Shown here: positions 21,738-29,653 of the stretch, piece by piece
Layout of the letters: the number at the start of each line of letters is the position of its first letter
Numbering within the stretch: the stretch's first letter is position 1
DNA from: an uncultured Bacteroides sp.
Lineage (GTDB): Bacteria > Bacteroidota > Bacteroidia > Bacteroidales > Bacteroidaceae
Length of the DNA stretch: 29,653 nt
Assembly (NCBI GenBank): GCA_900546645.1
Contig: URDR01000036.1
Coordinates: 1-29,653, forward strand
Direction: 5' to 3'
Notes under the pieces: model-generated
What the model saw: the letters and a program-made list of their open reading frames with translations, nothing else
Database searches by the model: none
Told to the model about the DNA's origin: nothing
Program-made: the position numbers and the translations under genes

Positions 21738-23402
21738 TTATTCCTTGATGTCTTGATACATAAATCGCTTGATGCTTTTTTTGGCGGTTTTTTCAAACTC
21801 TTCCGGATAAAGCTTGACTCGTGTGATTTGTGAATAGGCAGGAAGTAGCTTGTTTAGCTCTATGCGGTTTGCTTCAATGGCTGCTTCCAGTTGTGCTTTA
21901 TTCATATTTTGTGCAAAAGCTTCATCGTTGTCCGGATAAACAAGAGCAACCAGTTTGCTGTCTTTTAATATAATCAATGATTCATTGATAAAAGGCATGT
22001 TGTTCAAGCGTGCTTCAATTTCCTCCGGATAAATGTTTTGTCCGGAAGCAGTAAGCAGCATATTCTTGCAGCGTCCTTTGATATAAATATTACCGTCGGC
22101 ATCTTTTATGGCCATATCTCCTGTGTGCAGCCATCCGTTGCTGTCAATGGTTTGTGCCGTAGCTTCCGGATTCTTGTAATAGCCAAGCATCACATTCATA
22201 CCCCGGCAGATTAATTCTCCGGGTATTGTTTCCGGATTATCTGAAAGTACGCGTGTTTCCATATTAGCTACAGTCTTTCCGCATGAGGTATATTGAATTT
22301 CATCCCATCGGCTGTGGCAAATCAGTGGGGCACACTCAGTCATACCATAGGCAATGGTATAAGGGAAATTTATTTTCCGCAGGAAGGCTTCTACTTCAGC
22401 ATTAAACGGAGCACCGCCTACCACGATTTCTATGAAGTTACCTCCAAAGACCTCCATTGATTTCTGGCGGATTTCAGCTTTGATATGGTCGCTGATAATA
22501 GGAAGATTAAGCAGAAGTTTCCCTAATTTGTTATCTACTTTAGGGAGGATATTCTTTTTAAATATCTTTTCGACAATTAAAGGAACACAGGCAATGATGC
22601 GCGGGCGAATCTCTGCAAATGATTCTGCTATGATTTTAGGGCTGGGCATACGAGTAAGGAACCATAAATGTGCTCCTACAGTAATGCCGTATAAAAAGTC
22701 GAATACCAGTCCGAAGATATGTCCTAAAGGAAGCATGGATACGATGCGGTCGCCTGCCTTTAAGTTGACTTTGTCGTGGATGTGAATGACATTAGACAAA
22801 ATGCTGCGGTAGGGGAGCATGACGCCTTTTGAATAACCGGTAGTACCCGAAGTATAGTTGATTACCGCTAACTCCTCCGGCTGTTCCCGTCGGTATGAAA
22901 CCTGTTCGGCGCGGAACCGGCAGGGATATTTCTTCCCGAATTCTTCATTTAGATGCTCTCGGGCATAAGTAAGCTGCTCTGAGCGGGATACCACGAGGTC
23001 AAAGTTTTTCAGCTCAATAATTCCCTCTAAGTTAGGCATAGCTGCTTCATTGAAGTTTTCCCATACCTGGTCTCCCACAAAAAGCATGCGGGCTTCAGAG
23101 TGATTAACGATGTTATGAACGTTGTCAGCTTTGAATTCGTGCAATATAGGAACAGCTACTGCTCCGTAAGTAATGACTCCAAGAAATGTGGCTGTCCAGT
23201 TGGCACTGTTACGTCCGCATAAGGCAATTTTATCGCCCGGACATATGCCGGCATGTTGGAGTAGAATATGCATTTTTTCTATTTTGCGTGCTACATCTTT
23301 ATATTGTAAGGTAGCTCCTTTGTAGTCTGTCAGAGCATCTCTGTCCCAATTGGTTCGGATGCTTTGTTCGATAAGTTGTATAAAACTGTCTTTGGTTTCC
23401 AT
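21738..23402 (-). CDS. AMP-forming acyl-CoA/acyl-acid ligase, long-chain fatty acid type
   Basis: The protein has 554 residues and is an ANL-superfamily adenylating enzyme. The P-loop YTSGTTGYSKG spans residues 183-193; IAYGMTECAP sits near 345-352, WLHTGD and GRCKNMLLTASGQNIYP follow, and the catalytic lysine lies in TAKKSIKR near 541. It activates a carboxylic acid with ATP and transfers it to CoA; a fatty acid is the likely substrate given the resemblance to FadD-type enzymes, but the exact chain is not shown. There is no signal peptide. The gene stands alone, from its own promoter to the bidirectional terminator. Confidence 0.9.
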   Translation of the reverse strand: METKDSFIQLIEQSIRTNWDRDALTDYKGATLQYKDVARKIEKMHILLQHAGICPGDKIALCGRNSANWTATFLGVITYGAVAVPILHEFKADNVHNIVNHSEARMLFVGDQVWENFNEAAMPNLEGIIELKNFDLVVSRSEQLTYAREHLNEEFGKKYPCRFRAEQVSYRREQPEELAVINYTSGTTGYSKGVMLPYRSILSNVIHIHDKVNLKAGDRIVSMLPLGHIFGLVFDFLYGITVGAHLWFLTRMPSPKIIAESFAEIRPRIIACVPLIVEKIFKKNILPKVDNKLGKLLLNLPIISDHIKAEIRQKSMEVFGGNFIEIVVGGAPFNAEVEAFLRKINFPYTIAYGMTECAPLICHSRWDEIQYTSCGKTVANMETRVLSDNPETIPGELICRGMNVMLGYYKNPEATAQTIDSNGWLHTGDMAIKDADGNIYIKGRCKNMLLTASGQNIYPEEIEARLNNMPFINESLIILKDSKLVALVYPDNDEAFAQNMNKAQLEAAIEANRIELNKLLPAYSQITRVKLYPEEFEKTAKKSIKRFMYQDIKE

Positions 23403-23441
23403 TTTTTAGTTTAAAATTGCACAGTTTTTGTCTGCGTGAGC

Positions 23442-23450
23442 GCAAAATTA
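23442..23450 (-). promoter_or_regulatory. -7 box for the acyl-CoA ligase gene
   Basis: The minus strand reads TAATTTTGC, an exact TAnnTTTGC match, 39 bases before the start codon. No clear TTTG was found at the -33 position. Confidence 0.5.
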
Positions 23451-23525
23451 CTAAAAATAAAGGAGACAGCCACAGAATTTGTTTCATATTTCATAATCTC
23501 CTTGATAAGAGGCTCTATTTGAATC

Positions 23526-23555
23526 TTGTGAATTGTAGCCAATTTTGTATCTTTG
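23526..23555 (+). promoter_or_regulatory. Promoter of the DUF4286/ruvC run
   Basis: TTG at 23526-23528, a 19-base spacer and TATCTTTG at 23548-23555 fit the Bacteroidota promoter pattern well. The DUF4286 start codon follows 29 bases later. Confidence 0.6.
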
Positions 23556-23584
23556 TCGAAATATTATTAATAAAAAGAAAAGTT

Positions 23585-23890
23585 ATGTTGATTTATAATA
23601 CTACGTATCAAGTTGAGATAAACGATGCCCGTAATTTTGTTATCTGGTTAAATGAATGTTATATACCGGAAGCTGAAAAGACGGGAGAGTTGAAAAATCC
23701 GCGTATTTTGCGTATTTTAAGCCACCGTGAGCAGGAAAGTGAGTGCTTTTCGCTACAGTGGGAAGTGGAAGACAGTGCAGCCCTCCACCGCTGGCATACG
23801 GCTAAAGGTGCCAGTTTAAATGAAGAGATGATGAAACTCTTTAAAGATAAGGTAATTGGTTTTCCCACCTTGATGGAGGTTATTAAGTGA
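23585..23890 (+). CDS. DUF4286 family protein
   Basis: A 101-residue protein with the DUF4286 pattern: a beta strand MLIYNTTYQVEINDARNFVI, then RILRILSHREQESECFSLQW and EVEDSAALHRWH, resembling a ferredoxin-like or dimeric alpha-beta barrel fold (inference). Function is unknown. The frame opens at 23417, but the ATG at 23585 is preferred because a good promoter box ends at 23555 and the first conserved residues begin there. Its stop overlaps the ruvC GTG start as GTGA, so the two are coupled. Confidence 0.85.
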   Translation: MLIYNTTYQVEINDARNFVIWLNECYIPEAEKTGELKNPRILRILSHREQESECFSLQWEVEDSAALHRWHTAKGASLNEEMMKLFKDKVIGFPTLMEVIK

Positions 23891-24453
23891 TACGGCCTGT
23901 AAAAGAAAAGATTATTTTGGGTATTGACCCCGGAACGAATATCATGGGATACGGGGTGCTGAAGGTTACCGGAACTAAACCTCAGGTAATGACATTAGGC
24001 GTGATTGATCTGCGAAAATGTACCGATCCCTATCTGAAGTTGAAGCATATCTATGAACGTGTTCAGGGAGTTATTTCATCGTATCTTCCTGACGAGTTGG
24101 CTATTGAAGCTCCTTTTTTTGGAAAAAACGTACAGTCTATGCTAAAGTTGGGTCGTGCACAAGGAGTTGCCATTGTTGCAGCTTTATGTAGAGATATTCC
24201 GGTTACAGAGTATGCTCCTTTAAAAATAAAAATGGCGATTACGGGAAACGGACAGGCCAGCAAGGAACAAGTGGCTGATATGTTGAAGCGTATGTTACAT
24301 ATTCCCGATTCAGAGATGGGACCGTTTATGGATGCGACCGACGCGTTAGGGGCGGCTTATTGTCATTATTTGCAGATGGGGCGTCCGGAAATGCCGAAAG
24401 CTTATTCCGGATGGAAAGATTTTATAGCAAAGAATCCCGATAAAGTACGATAA
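23887..24453 (+). CDS. ruvC: Crossover junction endodeoxyribonuclease RuvC
   Basis: The protein has 188 residues and resolves Holliday junctions with RuvAB during recombination repair. The RNase-H-like catalytic acids are visible: D14 in LGIDPGTNIMGYG, E74 in LAIEAPFFGK, and D149/D152 in FMDATDALGAAYCH. The start codon is GTG at 23887, overlapping the DUF4286 stop by 4 bases; there is no in-frame ATG before the first motif. It is first in a close run with pullulanase, a tandem ABC ATPase and trkH. ruvA and ruvB are not in the window. Confidence 0.95.
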   Translation: MIRPVKEKIILGIDPGTNIMGYGVLKVTGTKPQVMTLGVIDLRKCTDPYLKLKHIYERVQGVISSYLPDELAIEAPFFGKNVQSMLKLGRAQGVAIVAALCRDIPVTEYAPLKIKMAITGNGQASKEQVADMLKRMLHIPDSEMGPFMDATDALGAAYCHYLQMGRPEMPKAYSGWKDFIAKNPDKVR

Positions 24454-24465
24454 CAAAAAAGAATT

Positions 24466-26466
24466 ATGAGTATCAAAAGTTTGATAGCTATGTCGATGGT
24501 GTTGATGACTGCCGGATGCAGTAATGGTCATCAAGAGGAATATGATTCTTTTGATGAATATCCGGTATATGAGAGTGAGTGGAATGAAATGGTTTATTCT
24601 CCCGATGAGACCCGGTTTGCTTTATGGGCTCCTACAGCTCAAGAAGTTCGAGTGATGTTATATGATGCCGGTCAGGGAGGCTCGGCATATCGGATGATTC
24701 CATTGACAGCCGAAGAAAAAGGCATGTGGAAAGGGAAGATAGAAGGAGATTTAAACGGAAAATTCTATACGTTTAATGTGAAAATCGATGATGTATGGCA
24801 GGGAGACACGCCCGGACTGATGGCGAAAGCGGTAGGGGTGAATGGAGACCGGGCTGCGATTTTAGACTTAAAGACCACCGATCCACAAGGATGGAATGAT
24901 GATCGCCGCCCTCCGCTGAAAACCTTTTCTGATATTATAATCTACGAAATGCATCATCGTGATTTTTCTATTGATACGGTTTCCGGCATTCAGAACAGAG
25001 GGAAGTTTTTGGCTTTGACAGAGAAGGGTACTACAACCTTTCTCGGAGAAAAGACAGGAATTGACCATTTGAAAGAGCTGGGGATTACTCATGTTCATTT
25101 ATTGCCTTCATTTGATTTTGCTTCGGTCGATGAAACTAAACTGAAAAAGCCTCAATATAACTGGGGATACGACCCTAAAAACTATAATGTACCTGAAGGC
25201 TCGTATGCAACCGACCCTTATAAGCCGGACGTACGCATAAGGGAATTCAAGCAAATGGTTATGGCTCTTCACAAAGCGGGTATCCGGGTTATCATGGATG
25301 TAGTTTATAACCATACGGCAATCACTTCCGGAGGAAACTTTGAGCGCACTGTGCCGGGATATTTTTACCGTTCAGATGAGCAGGGAAAATTTGCCGACGC
25401 TTCCGGATGTGGAAATGAAACGGCAAGCGAACGTCCGATGATGCGTAAGTTTATGATTGAATCGCTGGTTTATTGGGCTAAAGAATACCATGTAGATGGC
25501 TTCCGTTTCGATTTGATGGGTATCCATGATGTCGAGACCATGAATGCCATCCGGAAGGCTTTAAATGAAGTTGATCCTACTATTTATATATATGGAGAAG
25601 GGTGGGCGGCAAAGGCTCCTCTTTTGCCGTTTGAGAAACAGGCAGTAAAAGCTAATGTTCATAAGATGCCAGGGGTGGCTGCTTTTAGTGATGAGTTTCG
25701 TGATTCCCTGCGGGGAGCGTGGGGCGATGATTCGAAGGGGGCTTTTGTAATCGGACGGTTTGGTTATTCCGACGGGGTGAAATTTGGGCTTGCTGGAGGT
25801 ATCTCGCACGGACAGTTATATAATGATTCTACAGATTTCACGATTACTTCTTGGGTGAAAGAACCGACTCAGTTTATCAGTTATGTGAGCTGTCATGATG
25901 ATTTATGTATTATCGACCGTTTGAAGAAAACTCTTCCGGGAGCTTCCCAGAAAGAACTGAGTGCATTGCTGAAATTGGCAGAAACAGCTTTGTTTACTTC
26001 GCAGGGAGTTCCGTTTATCTATGCTGGCGATGAGATTATGCGTGACAAAAAAGGAGTGCATAATTCATATAAAAGTCCGGATGAGATAAATGCCATTAAC
26101 TGGCGGAATAAAACGTATAACCGTGAAACTTTTGACTATATCCGAGATTTGATAGCCATGCGTAAAGCTCATCCTGCTTTCCGTATGGGGAGTGCAGATT
26201 TGGTAAAAACGCATTTGGAATTCTTGGAAACTCCGGCAGAAAATGTAGTGGCTTTCCGTTTGAAAGGGAAACCTTGTGGAGATTCGTGGATGAATACGAT
26301 TGTGGTTTTAAATGCTCGTACTGAGACGATAAAAATAGATATTCCGGATGGAAGATACCGGGTTGTTTGTAAAGACGGGAAAATAGATTGGATTAAAGGG
26401 CTTGGAATGGTTTCTGGAAATCAGATATCTGTTTCTCCTCGTACAGCAATGATTGTGCATCAGTAG
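24466..26466 (+). CDS. pulA: Type I pullulanase, lipoprotein
   Basis: A 666-residue surface or periplasmic lipoprotein: the lipobox TAGC places the lipidated cysteine at C18. A CBM48 domain (about 45-140; FALWAPTAQEVRV) precedes the GH13 catalytic barrel. Signature YNWGYDP is at 231-237. Catalytic residues are the nucleophile D349 (FRFDLMG), the acid/base E378 (YGEGW) and the transition-state D478 (SCHDD). It cleaves alpha-1,6 branches of pullulan, glycogen or limit dextrins. It follows ruvC by 12 bases rather than lying in a sus-type locus, so it may act on storage glycogen or general starch breakdown; that is inference. No extra starch-binding domain is seen. Confidence 0.92.
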   Translation: MSIKSLIAMSMVLMTAGCSNGHQEEYDSFDEYPVYESEWNEMVYSPDETRFALWAPTAQEVRVMLYDAGQGGSAYRMIPLTAEEKGMWKGKIEGDLNGKFYTFNVKIDDVWQGDTPGLMAKAVGVNGDRAAILDLKTTDPQGWNDDRRPPLKTFSDIIIYEMHHRDFSIDTVSGIQNRGKFLALTEKGTTTFLGEKTGIDHLKELGITHVHLLPSFDFASVDETKLKKPQYNWGYDPKNYNVPEGSYATDPYKPDVRIREFKQMVMALHKAGIRVIMDVVYNHTAITSGGNFERTVPGYFYRSDEQGKFADASGCGNETASERPMMRKFMIESLVYWAKEYHVDGFRFDLMGIHDVETMNAIRKALNEVDPTIYIYGEGWAAKAPLLPFEKQAVKANVHKMPGVAAFSDEFRDSLRGAWGDDSKGAFVIGRFGYSDGVKFGLAGGISHGQLYNDSTDFTITSWVKEPTQFISYVSCHDDLCIIDRLKKTLPGASQKELSALLKLAETALFTSQGVPFIYAGDEIMRDKKGVHNSYKSPDEINAINWRNKTYNRETFDYIRDLIAMRKAHPAFRMGSADLVKTHLEFLETPAENVVAFRLKGKPCGDSWMNTIVVLNARTETIKIDIPDGRYRVVCKDGKIDWIKGLGMVSGNQISVSPRTAMIVHQ

Positions 26467-26484
26467 TTTTAAAAACAGAAAGAA

Positions 26485-27942
26485 ATGAAACGTGTGATTG
26501 CGGTAGAGAATGGAGTTGCTCGCCATCCTTTGTATCGGTTTAATGGACCGCTGAATATACAGATTGGAGCAGGAGAACATCTTGCTGTAGTGGGCGGTAA
26601 TGGAGCAGGGAAGAGTTTGCTGATAGATACGTTAATAGGGCGTTATCCGCTGCTGATGAATGAAGTGATATATGATTTTTCACCTTCAGAGTCCACTTTG
26701 GTTTCTGATAATATCAAATATATCACTTTCCGGGATTCTTATGGAGAGTCAGATGGTTCGTATTATTACCAGCAGCGTTGGAATTCACATGATTTGGATG
26801 ATATTCCATTGGTTCGGAGTTTACTTCCTTCCTGTAAGGATGAAAAGCTTCGCCGGGTGCTATATGACTTATTTGACATTGAGCCTATGCTCGATAAGTG
26901 TATCATCTTTTTATCAAGTGGTGAATTGCGCAAATTTCAGCTGACCAAGACTTTGCTGAGTAATCCTAAGATTTTGATTATGGATAATCCCTTTATCGGA
27001 TTGGATGCAAAAACCCGTGAATTGCTGCACTCGTTGTTAAAGAAACTGATTGAAACTATTGGCTTGCAGGTGATTCTGGTTTTGTCGAAAACAGATGATA
27101 TTCCCGGGTTTATCACACATGTAGTTTCGGTGGAGAATCGTGTTTGTTATCCTAAAATGACTTTGCAGGAATACTTGGCATACCGTAAGCCGGTTCCAGC
27201 GCATGTCTTGTCGGAAGAAAAGCGGCAGCGCATCATTGACCTTCCTTATCAAGATAATCTTTTTCAGGCTGACCATATCGTTGATTTGAAAAAAGTCAGC
27301 ATCCGCTATGGAGAACGTGTGATTTTGAAAGACTTAGACTGGACAGTAAAGTGTGGTGAAAGATGGGCGTTGACTGGTGAAAACGGAGCGGGTAAATCTA
27401 CATTGCTCAGTTTGGTGTGTGCTGATAATCCGCAGAGTTACGCTTGCAATATTTCGTTGTTTGGACGAAAGAGGGGAAGTGGAGAGAGTATTTGGGAAAT
27501 AAAAAAACATATCGGATATGTCAGTCCTGAAATGCACCGAGCTTACCTGAAGAATTTGCCTGCAATTGATATCGTAGCAAGTGGTTTGCATGATTCTATA
27601 GGTTTATATAAGAAGACACAGGAAAAAGACAGGACGGTTTGTGAGTGGTGGATGGATATTTTTGGTATTTCTGATTTGAAAGACCGTAGTTTCTTGCAGT
27701 TGTCTAGCGGAGAACAGCGTATGGTATTATTGGTGCGCGCCTTTGTGAAAGATCCGGAACTGCTCATTTTGGATGAACCTTTACATGGTTTGGATATGTA
27801 TAACCGTCGTTTGGTTAAAGATATTATTGAGGTATTTTGTGCCCGTAAGGGAAAAACTTTAATTATGGTAACTCATTATCAGGAAGAGCTTCCTGATGTG
27901 ATTACGCATACTTTGTTCCTGAAAAGAAATCGCGACTTGTAA
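26485..27942 (+). CDS. Tandem ABC ATPase, ModF/PhrA-like
   Basis: The protein has 485 residues and two ABC ATPase domains with no membrane segment. Domain 1: Walker A GGNGAGKS (K43), signature LSSGELRKF, Walker B ILIMDNPFIGLD with Asn168 where the catalytic Glu should be. Domain 2: Walker A GENGAGKST (K304), signature LSSGEQRMV, Walker B LLILDEPLHGLD with E431 intact. Segments such as SLFGRKRGSGESIWEIKKHI closely match E. coli ModF. ModF is linked to molybdate genes, but no modABC is present here, so a symbol is not given. It lies 18 bases after pulA and ahead of trkH. Function is unproven. Confidence 0.85.
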   Translation: MKRVIAVENGVARHPLYRFNGPLNIQIGAGEHLAVVGGNGAGKSLLIDTLIGRYPLLMNEVIYDFSPSESTLVSDNIKYITFRDSYGESDGSYYYQQRWNSHDLDDIPLVRSLLPSCKDEKLRRVLYDLFDIEPMLDKCIIFLSSGELRKFQLTKTLLSNPKILIMDNPFIGLDAKTRELLHSLLKKLIETIGLQVILVLSKTDDIPGFITHVVSVENRVCYPKMTLQEYLAYRKPVPAHVLSEEKRQRIIDLPYQDNLFQADHIVDLKKVSIRYGERVILKDLDWTVKCGERWALTGENGAGKSTLLSLVCADNPQSYACNISLFGRKRGSGESIWEIKKHIGYVSPEMHRAYLKNLPAIDIVASGLHDSIGLYKKTQEKDRTVCEWWMDIFGISDLKDRSFLQLSSGEQRMVLLVRAFVKDPELLILDEPLHGLDMYNRRLVKDIIEVFCARKGKTLIMVTHYQEELPDVITHTLFLKRNRDL

Positions 27943-27998
27943 TCATAACAGGAAGCCTATTGTCATTTCATTGTAGATTAAAAGATATAGTATGTTCC

Positions 27999-29498
27999 AT
28001 GGAAAATAGTATTACAGATGGTATTGTTGAAAATAGGGTGAATAGTTTTATTAACCGGAAAATCATTTTACGCATTTTGGGGATACTGCTTTTTATAGAA
28101 GCGGGGATGTTTATGATATGTACGGGTATTTCACTATGGTATAGGGAGGCCGATTACATTTATTTTGTTTATGCTGCTTTAATTAATGTGGCAGTAGGTA
28201 GTCTGTTTAATTTCTTGGGGCGCAAAGCAAGTAATGTGGTTACCCGTCGTGATGGGTATTGTATTGTCGCCTTTACTTGGCTGTTGTTTACGGCATTCGG
28301 AATGCTTCCGTTTTATATCAGTGGGGAAATACCTTCGGTGACGGATGCTTTTTTTGAAACCATGTCGGGGCTTACCACTACCGGAGCTACGATTTTGGAC
28401 AATATTGAGGATCTTCCTCACTCTATGTTGTTTTGGAGAAGTTTTACGCAGTGGGTAGGTGGATTGGGTATCGTGTTCTTTACCATTGCGGTGCTTCCTA
28501 TTTTCGGTGTGGGTAATCAGGTGCTTTTTTCTGCTGAGGCTACTGGGGTGACACATGATAAGATTCACCCGAAAATCAGTGTAATGGCTAAATGCTTGTG
28601 GACGGTTTATTTAGTATTGACTTTAGCTAGCTTCGTTTTGTTGTTGTGTGGCGGAATGAATTGGTTCGATGCTATTTGTCATGCTTTTACAACGACTGGA
28701 ACCGGAGGATATTCTACCAAGCAGGCTAGCATATCTTATTGGAATTCTCCTTTTATAGAATATGTAATTGCTATCTTCATGATGCTTTCGAGTGTGAACT
28801 TTTCTCTGTATTTTATGTGTCTGAAGGGGCGTTATAAGCCGTTGGTTCATGATGATGAAGTCAAGTGGTTCTTTACCTCTGTTCTTGTGCTGACCCTTCT
28901 GATTTCGGCTTCATTGATCTATTATAATGGTTACGGACTTGAGCAGGCTTTTCGTAAGGCTCTTTTTCAGGTAGCAGCAATACATACTTCTTGTGGCTTT
29001 GCTACAGATGATTATAATGTATGGCCCCCTTTTACATGGATGTTGTTGATTTATGCTATGTTTGCAGGAGGGTGTACTGGATCAACCGCAGGTGGAATGA
29101 AGAATATGCGTCTTGTAATTGTTATGCGTAATGTGAAAAATGAATTTAGCCGTTTAATGCATCCTCGTGCAGTGCTTCCAGTAAAGGTTAATAGGCAGAC
29201 AGTATCTCGTTCAACAATCTCTACGGTTACCGTGTTTGTGTTATTCTATTTTATTTGTGCTTTTGTAGGATGGGTGGTCTTGATGGTTTTAGGAGTTGGT
29301 TTTACAGAGGCTTTTGGTGTTGTGGTTTCAAGTATGGGGAATGTAGGTCCTGGATTTGGGGCTTTCGGACCGGCTTTTTCATGGAATGCATTGCCTGACT
29401 TGGCGAAATGGGTTCTTTCTTTCTTAATGCTGATTGGTCGATTGGAACTGTTTGGAATCTTATTGTTATTTGCTCCAAGTTTTTGGAAAAAGAGATAA
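27999..29498 (+). CDS. trkH: TrkH-family potassium uptake membrane protein
   Basis: The protein has 499 residues and about ten membrane helices. Four selectivity-filter repeats are visible: MSGLTTTGATIL, FTTTGTGGYSTKQ, TSCGFATDDYN and SSMGNVGPGFGAFG, each with the filter glycine. It is the ion-conducting subunit of the Trk potassium transporter and normally works with the cytoplasmic TrkA protein, which is not in the window. The frame can be read from a TTG at 27960, but the ATG at 27999 gives a normal N-terminus. It begins 56 bases after the ABC ATPase and is followed by a strong terminator. Confidence 0.93.
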   Translation: MENSITDGIVENRVNSFINRKIILRILGILLFIEAGMFMICTGISLWYREADYIYFVYAALINVAVGSLFNFLGRKASNVVTRRDGYCIVAFTWLLFTAFGMLPFYISGEIPSVTDAFFETMSGLTTTGATILDNIEDLPHSMLFWRSFTQWVGGLGIVFFTIAVLPIFGVGNQVLFSAEATGVTHDKIHPKISVMAKCLWTVYLVLTLASFVLLLCGGMNWFDAICHAFTTTGTGGYSTKQASISYWNSPFIEYVIAIFMMLSSVNFSLYFMCLKGRYKPLVHDDEVKWFFTSVLVLTLLISASLIYYNGYGLEQAFRKALFQVAAIHTSCGFATDDYNVWPPFTWMLLIYAMFAGGCTGSTAGGMKNMRLVIVMRNVKNEFSRLMHPRAVLPVKVNRQTVSRSTISTVTVFVLFYFICAFVGWVVLMVLGVGFTEAFGVVVSSMGNVGPGFGAFGPAFSWNALPDLAKWVLSFLMLIGRLELFGILLLFAPSFWKKR

Positions 29499-29565
29499 GA
29501 GTTTATAGATAGATGATTTAGTATGTAGCAACGTAAGGGTGTGAACACCAAAATTGTTTGTTTTT

Positions 29566-29603
29566 AAATGTCTAAGCGTTTGTTTTAAAACGCTTAGACA
29601 TTT
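29566..29603. terminator. Intrinsic terminator after trkH
   Basis: Arms 29566-29580 and 29589-29603 form a 15-bp helix with an 8-base loop, followed by a T run to 29608. The run of T (29561-29565) before the helix gives A on the other strand, so it may also serve the gene arriving from the right. Confidence 0.85.
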
Positions 29604-29606
29604 TTT

Positions 29607-29653
29607 TTATTTGCCTTGTCGTTTGGATTGAAACATCAAGGCGTATGCAATGT
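29607..29653 (-). CDS. Possible C-terminus of a minus-strand gene, cut by the right edge
   Basis: The minus strand encodes about 14 residues ending in IAYALMFQSKRQGK and a TAA stop at 29609-29607, immediately beside the terminator. A hydrophobic-then-basic tail resembles the end of a membrane protein. Too short to identify. Confidence 0.35.
   Translation of the reverse strand, partial: IAYALMFQSKRQGK

Overview
This looks like a chromosomal segment of a gut Bacteroidales, most likely the Bacteroides/Phocaeicola lineage. The evidence is the recurring Bacteroidota -7 promoter box (TAnnTTTG) before many genes, AT-rich ribosome-binding regions without strong Shine-Dalgarno motifs, and families typical of the order: a lipidated Omp85/TamA protein, DUF4296 and DUF4286 proteins, a long IleRS, a pullulanase lipoprotein and the hemerythrin/LuxR pair. 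Genus is inferred from gene content only. No tRNA, rRNA, CRISPR array, insertion sequence or integrase was recognised.

Left end (1-3036): an accessory module that looks GC-richer by eye than the rest. Three minus-strand genes joined by two ATGA overlaps encode an MBL-fold hydrolase, a small DUF5131-like radical SAM protein and a spore-photoproduct-lyase-like radical SAM protein that runs off the left edge. An AraC-type regulator is divergent. The two radical SAM genes resemble the tandem 'radical SAM mobile pair' found across unrelated genomes; their substrate is unknown. This is the best candidate for an uncharacterised system here. A 487 bp stretch of possibly decayed sequence separates it from the following genes.

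3464-5191: a hemerythrin protein is coupled by ATGA overlap to a LuxR-type regulator whose receiver has lost its phospho-acceptor. Next comes a gene-free stretch with an excellent promoter and a GNRA-capped hairpin, a good small-RNA candidate.

5192-9343: a minus-strand pair, TonB-dependent receptor then secreted metallophosphatase, with no SusD partner; plausibly phosphoester capture and cleavage. Divergent from it is the lutABC lactate oxidation operon (9344-12056).

12253-18241: ileS, a DksA-like protein with one cysteine, lspA, a DUF4296 lipoprotein and a small conserved protein. IleRS is the long type and carries GIHH in place of the HIGH motif, the swap reported to give mupirocin hyper-resistance. 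A GTTGACAA inverted repeat precedes lspA.

18236-29653: a TrmH/SpoU rRNA methyltransferase, divergent TamL-like Omp85 lipoprotein and a 77-residue protein; a strong bidirectional terminator; a convergent acyl-CoA ligase; then a plus-strand run of DUF4286 protein, ruvC, pullulanase, ModF-like tandem ABC ATPase and TrkH. TrkH is followed by a strong terminator, and a minus-strand gene probably ends at the right edge.
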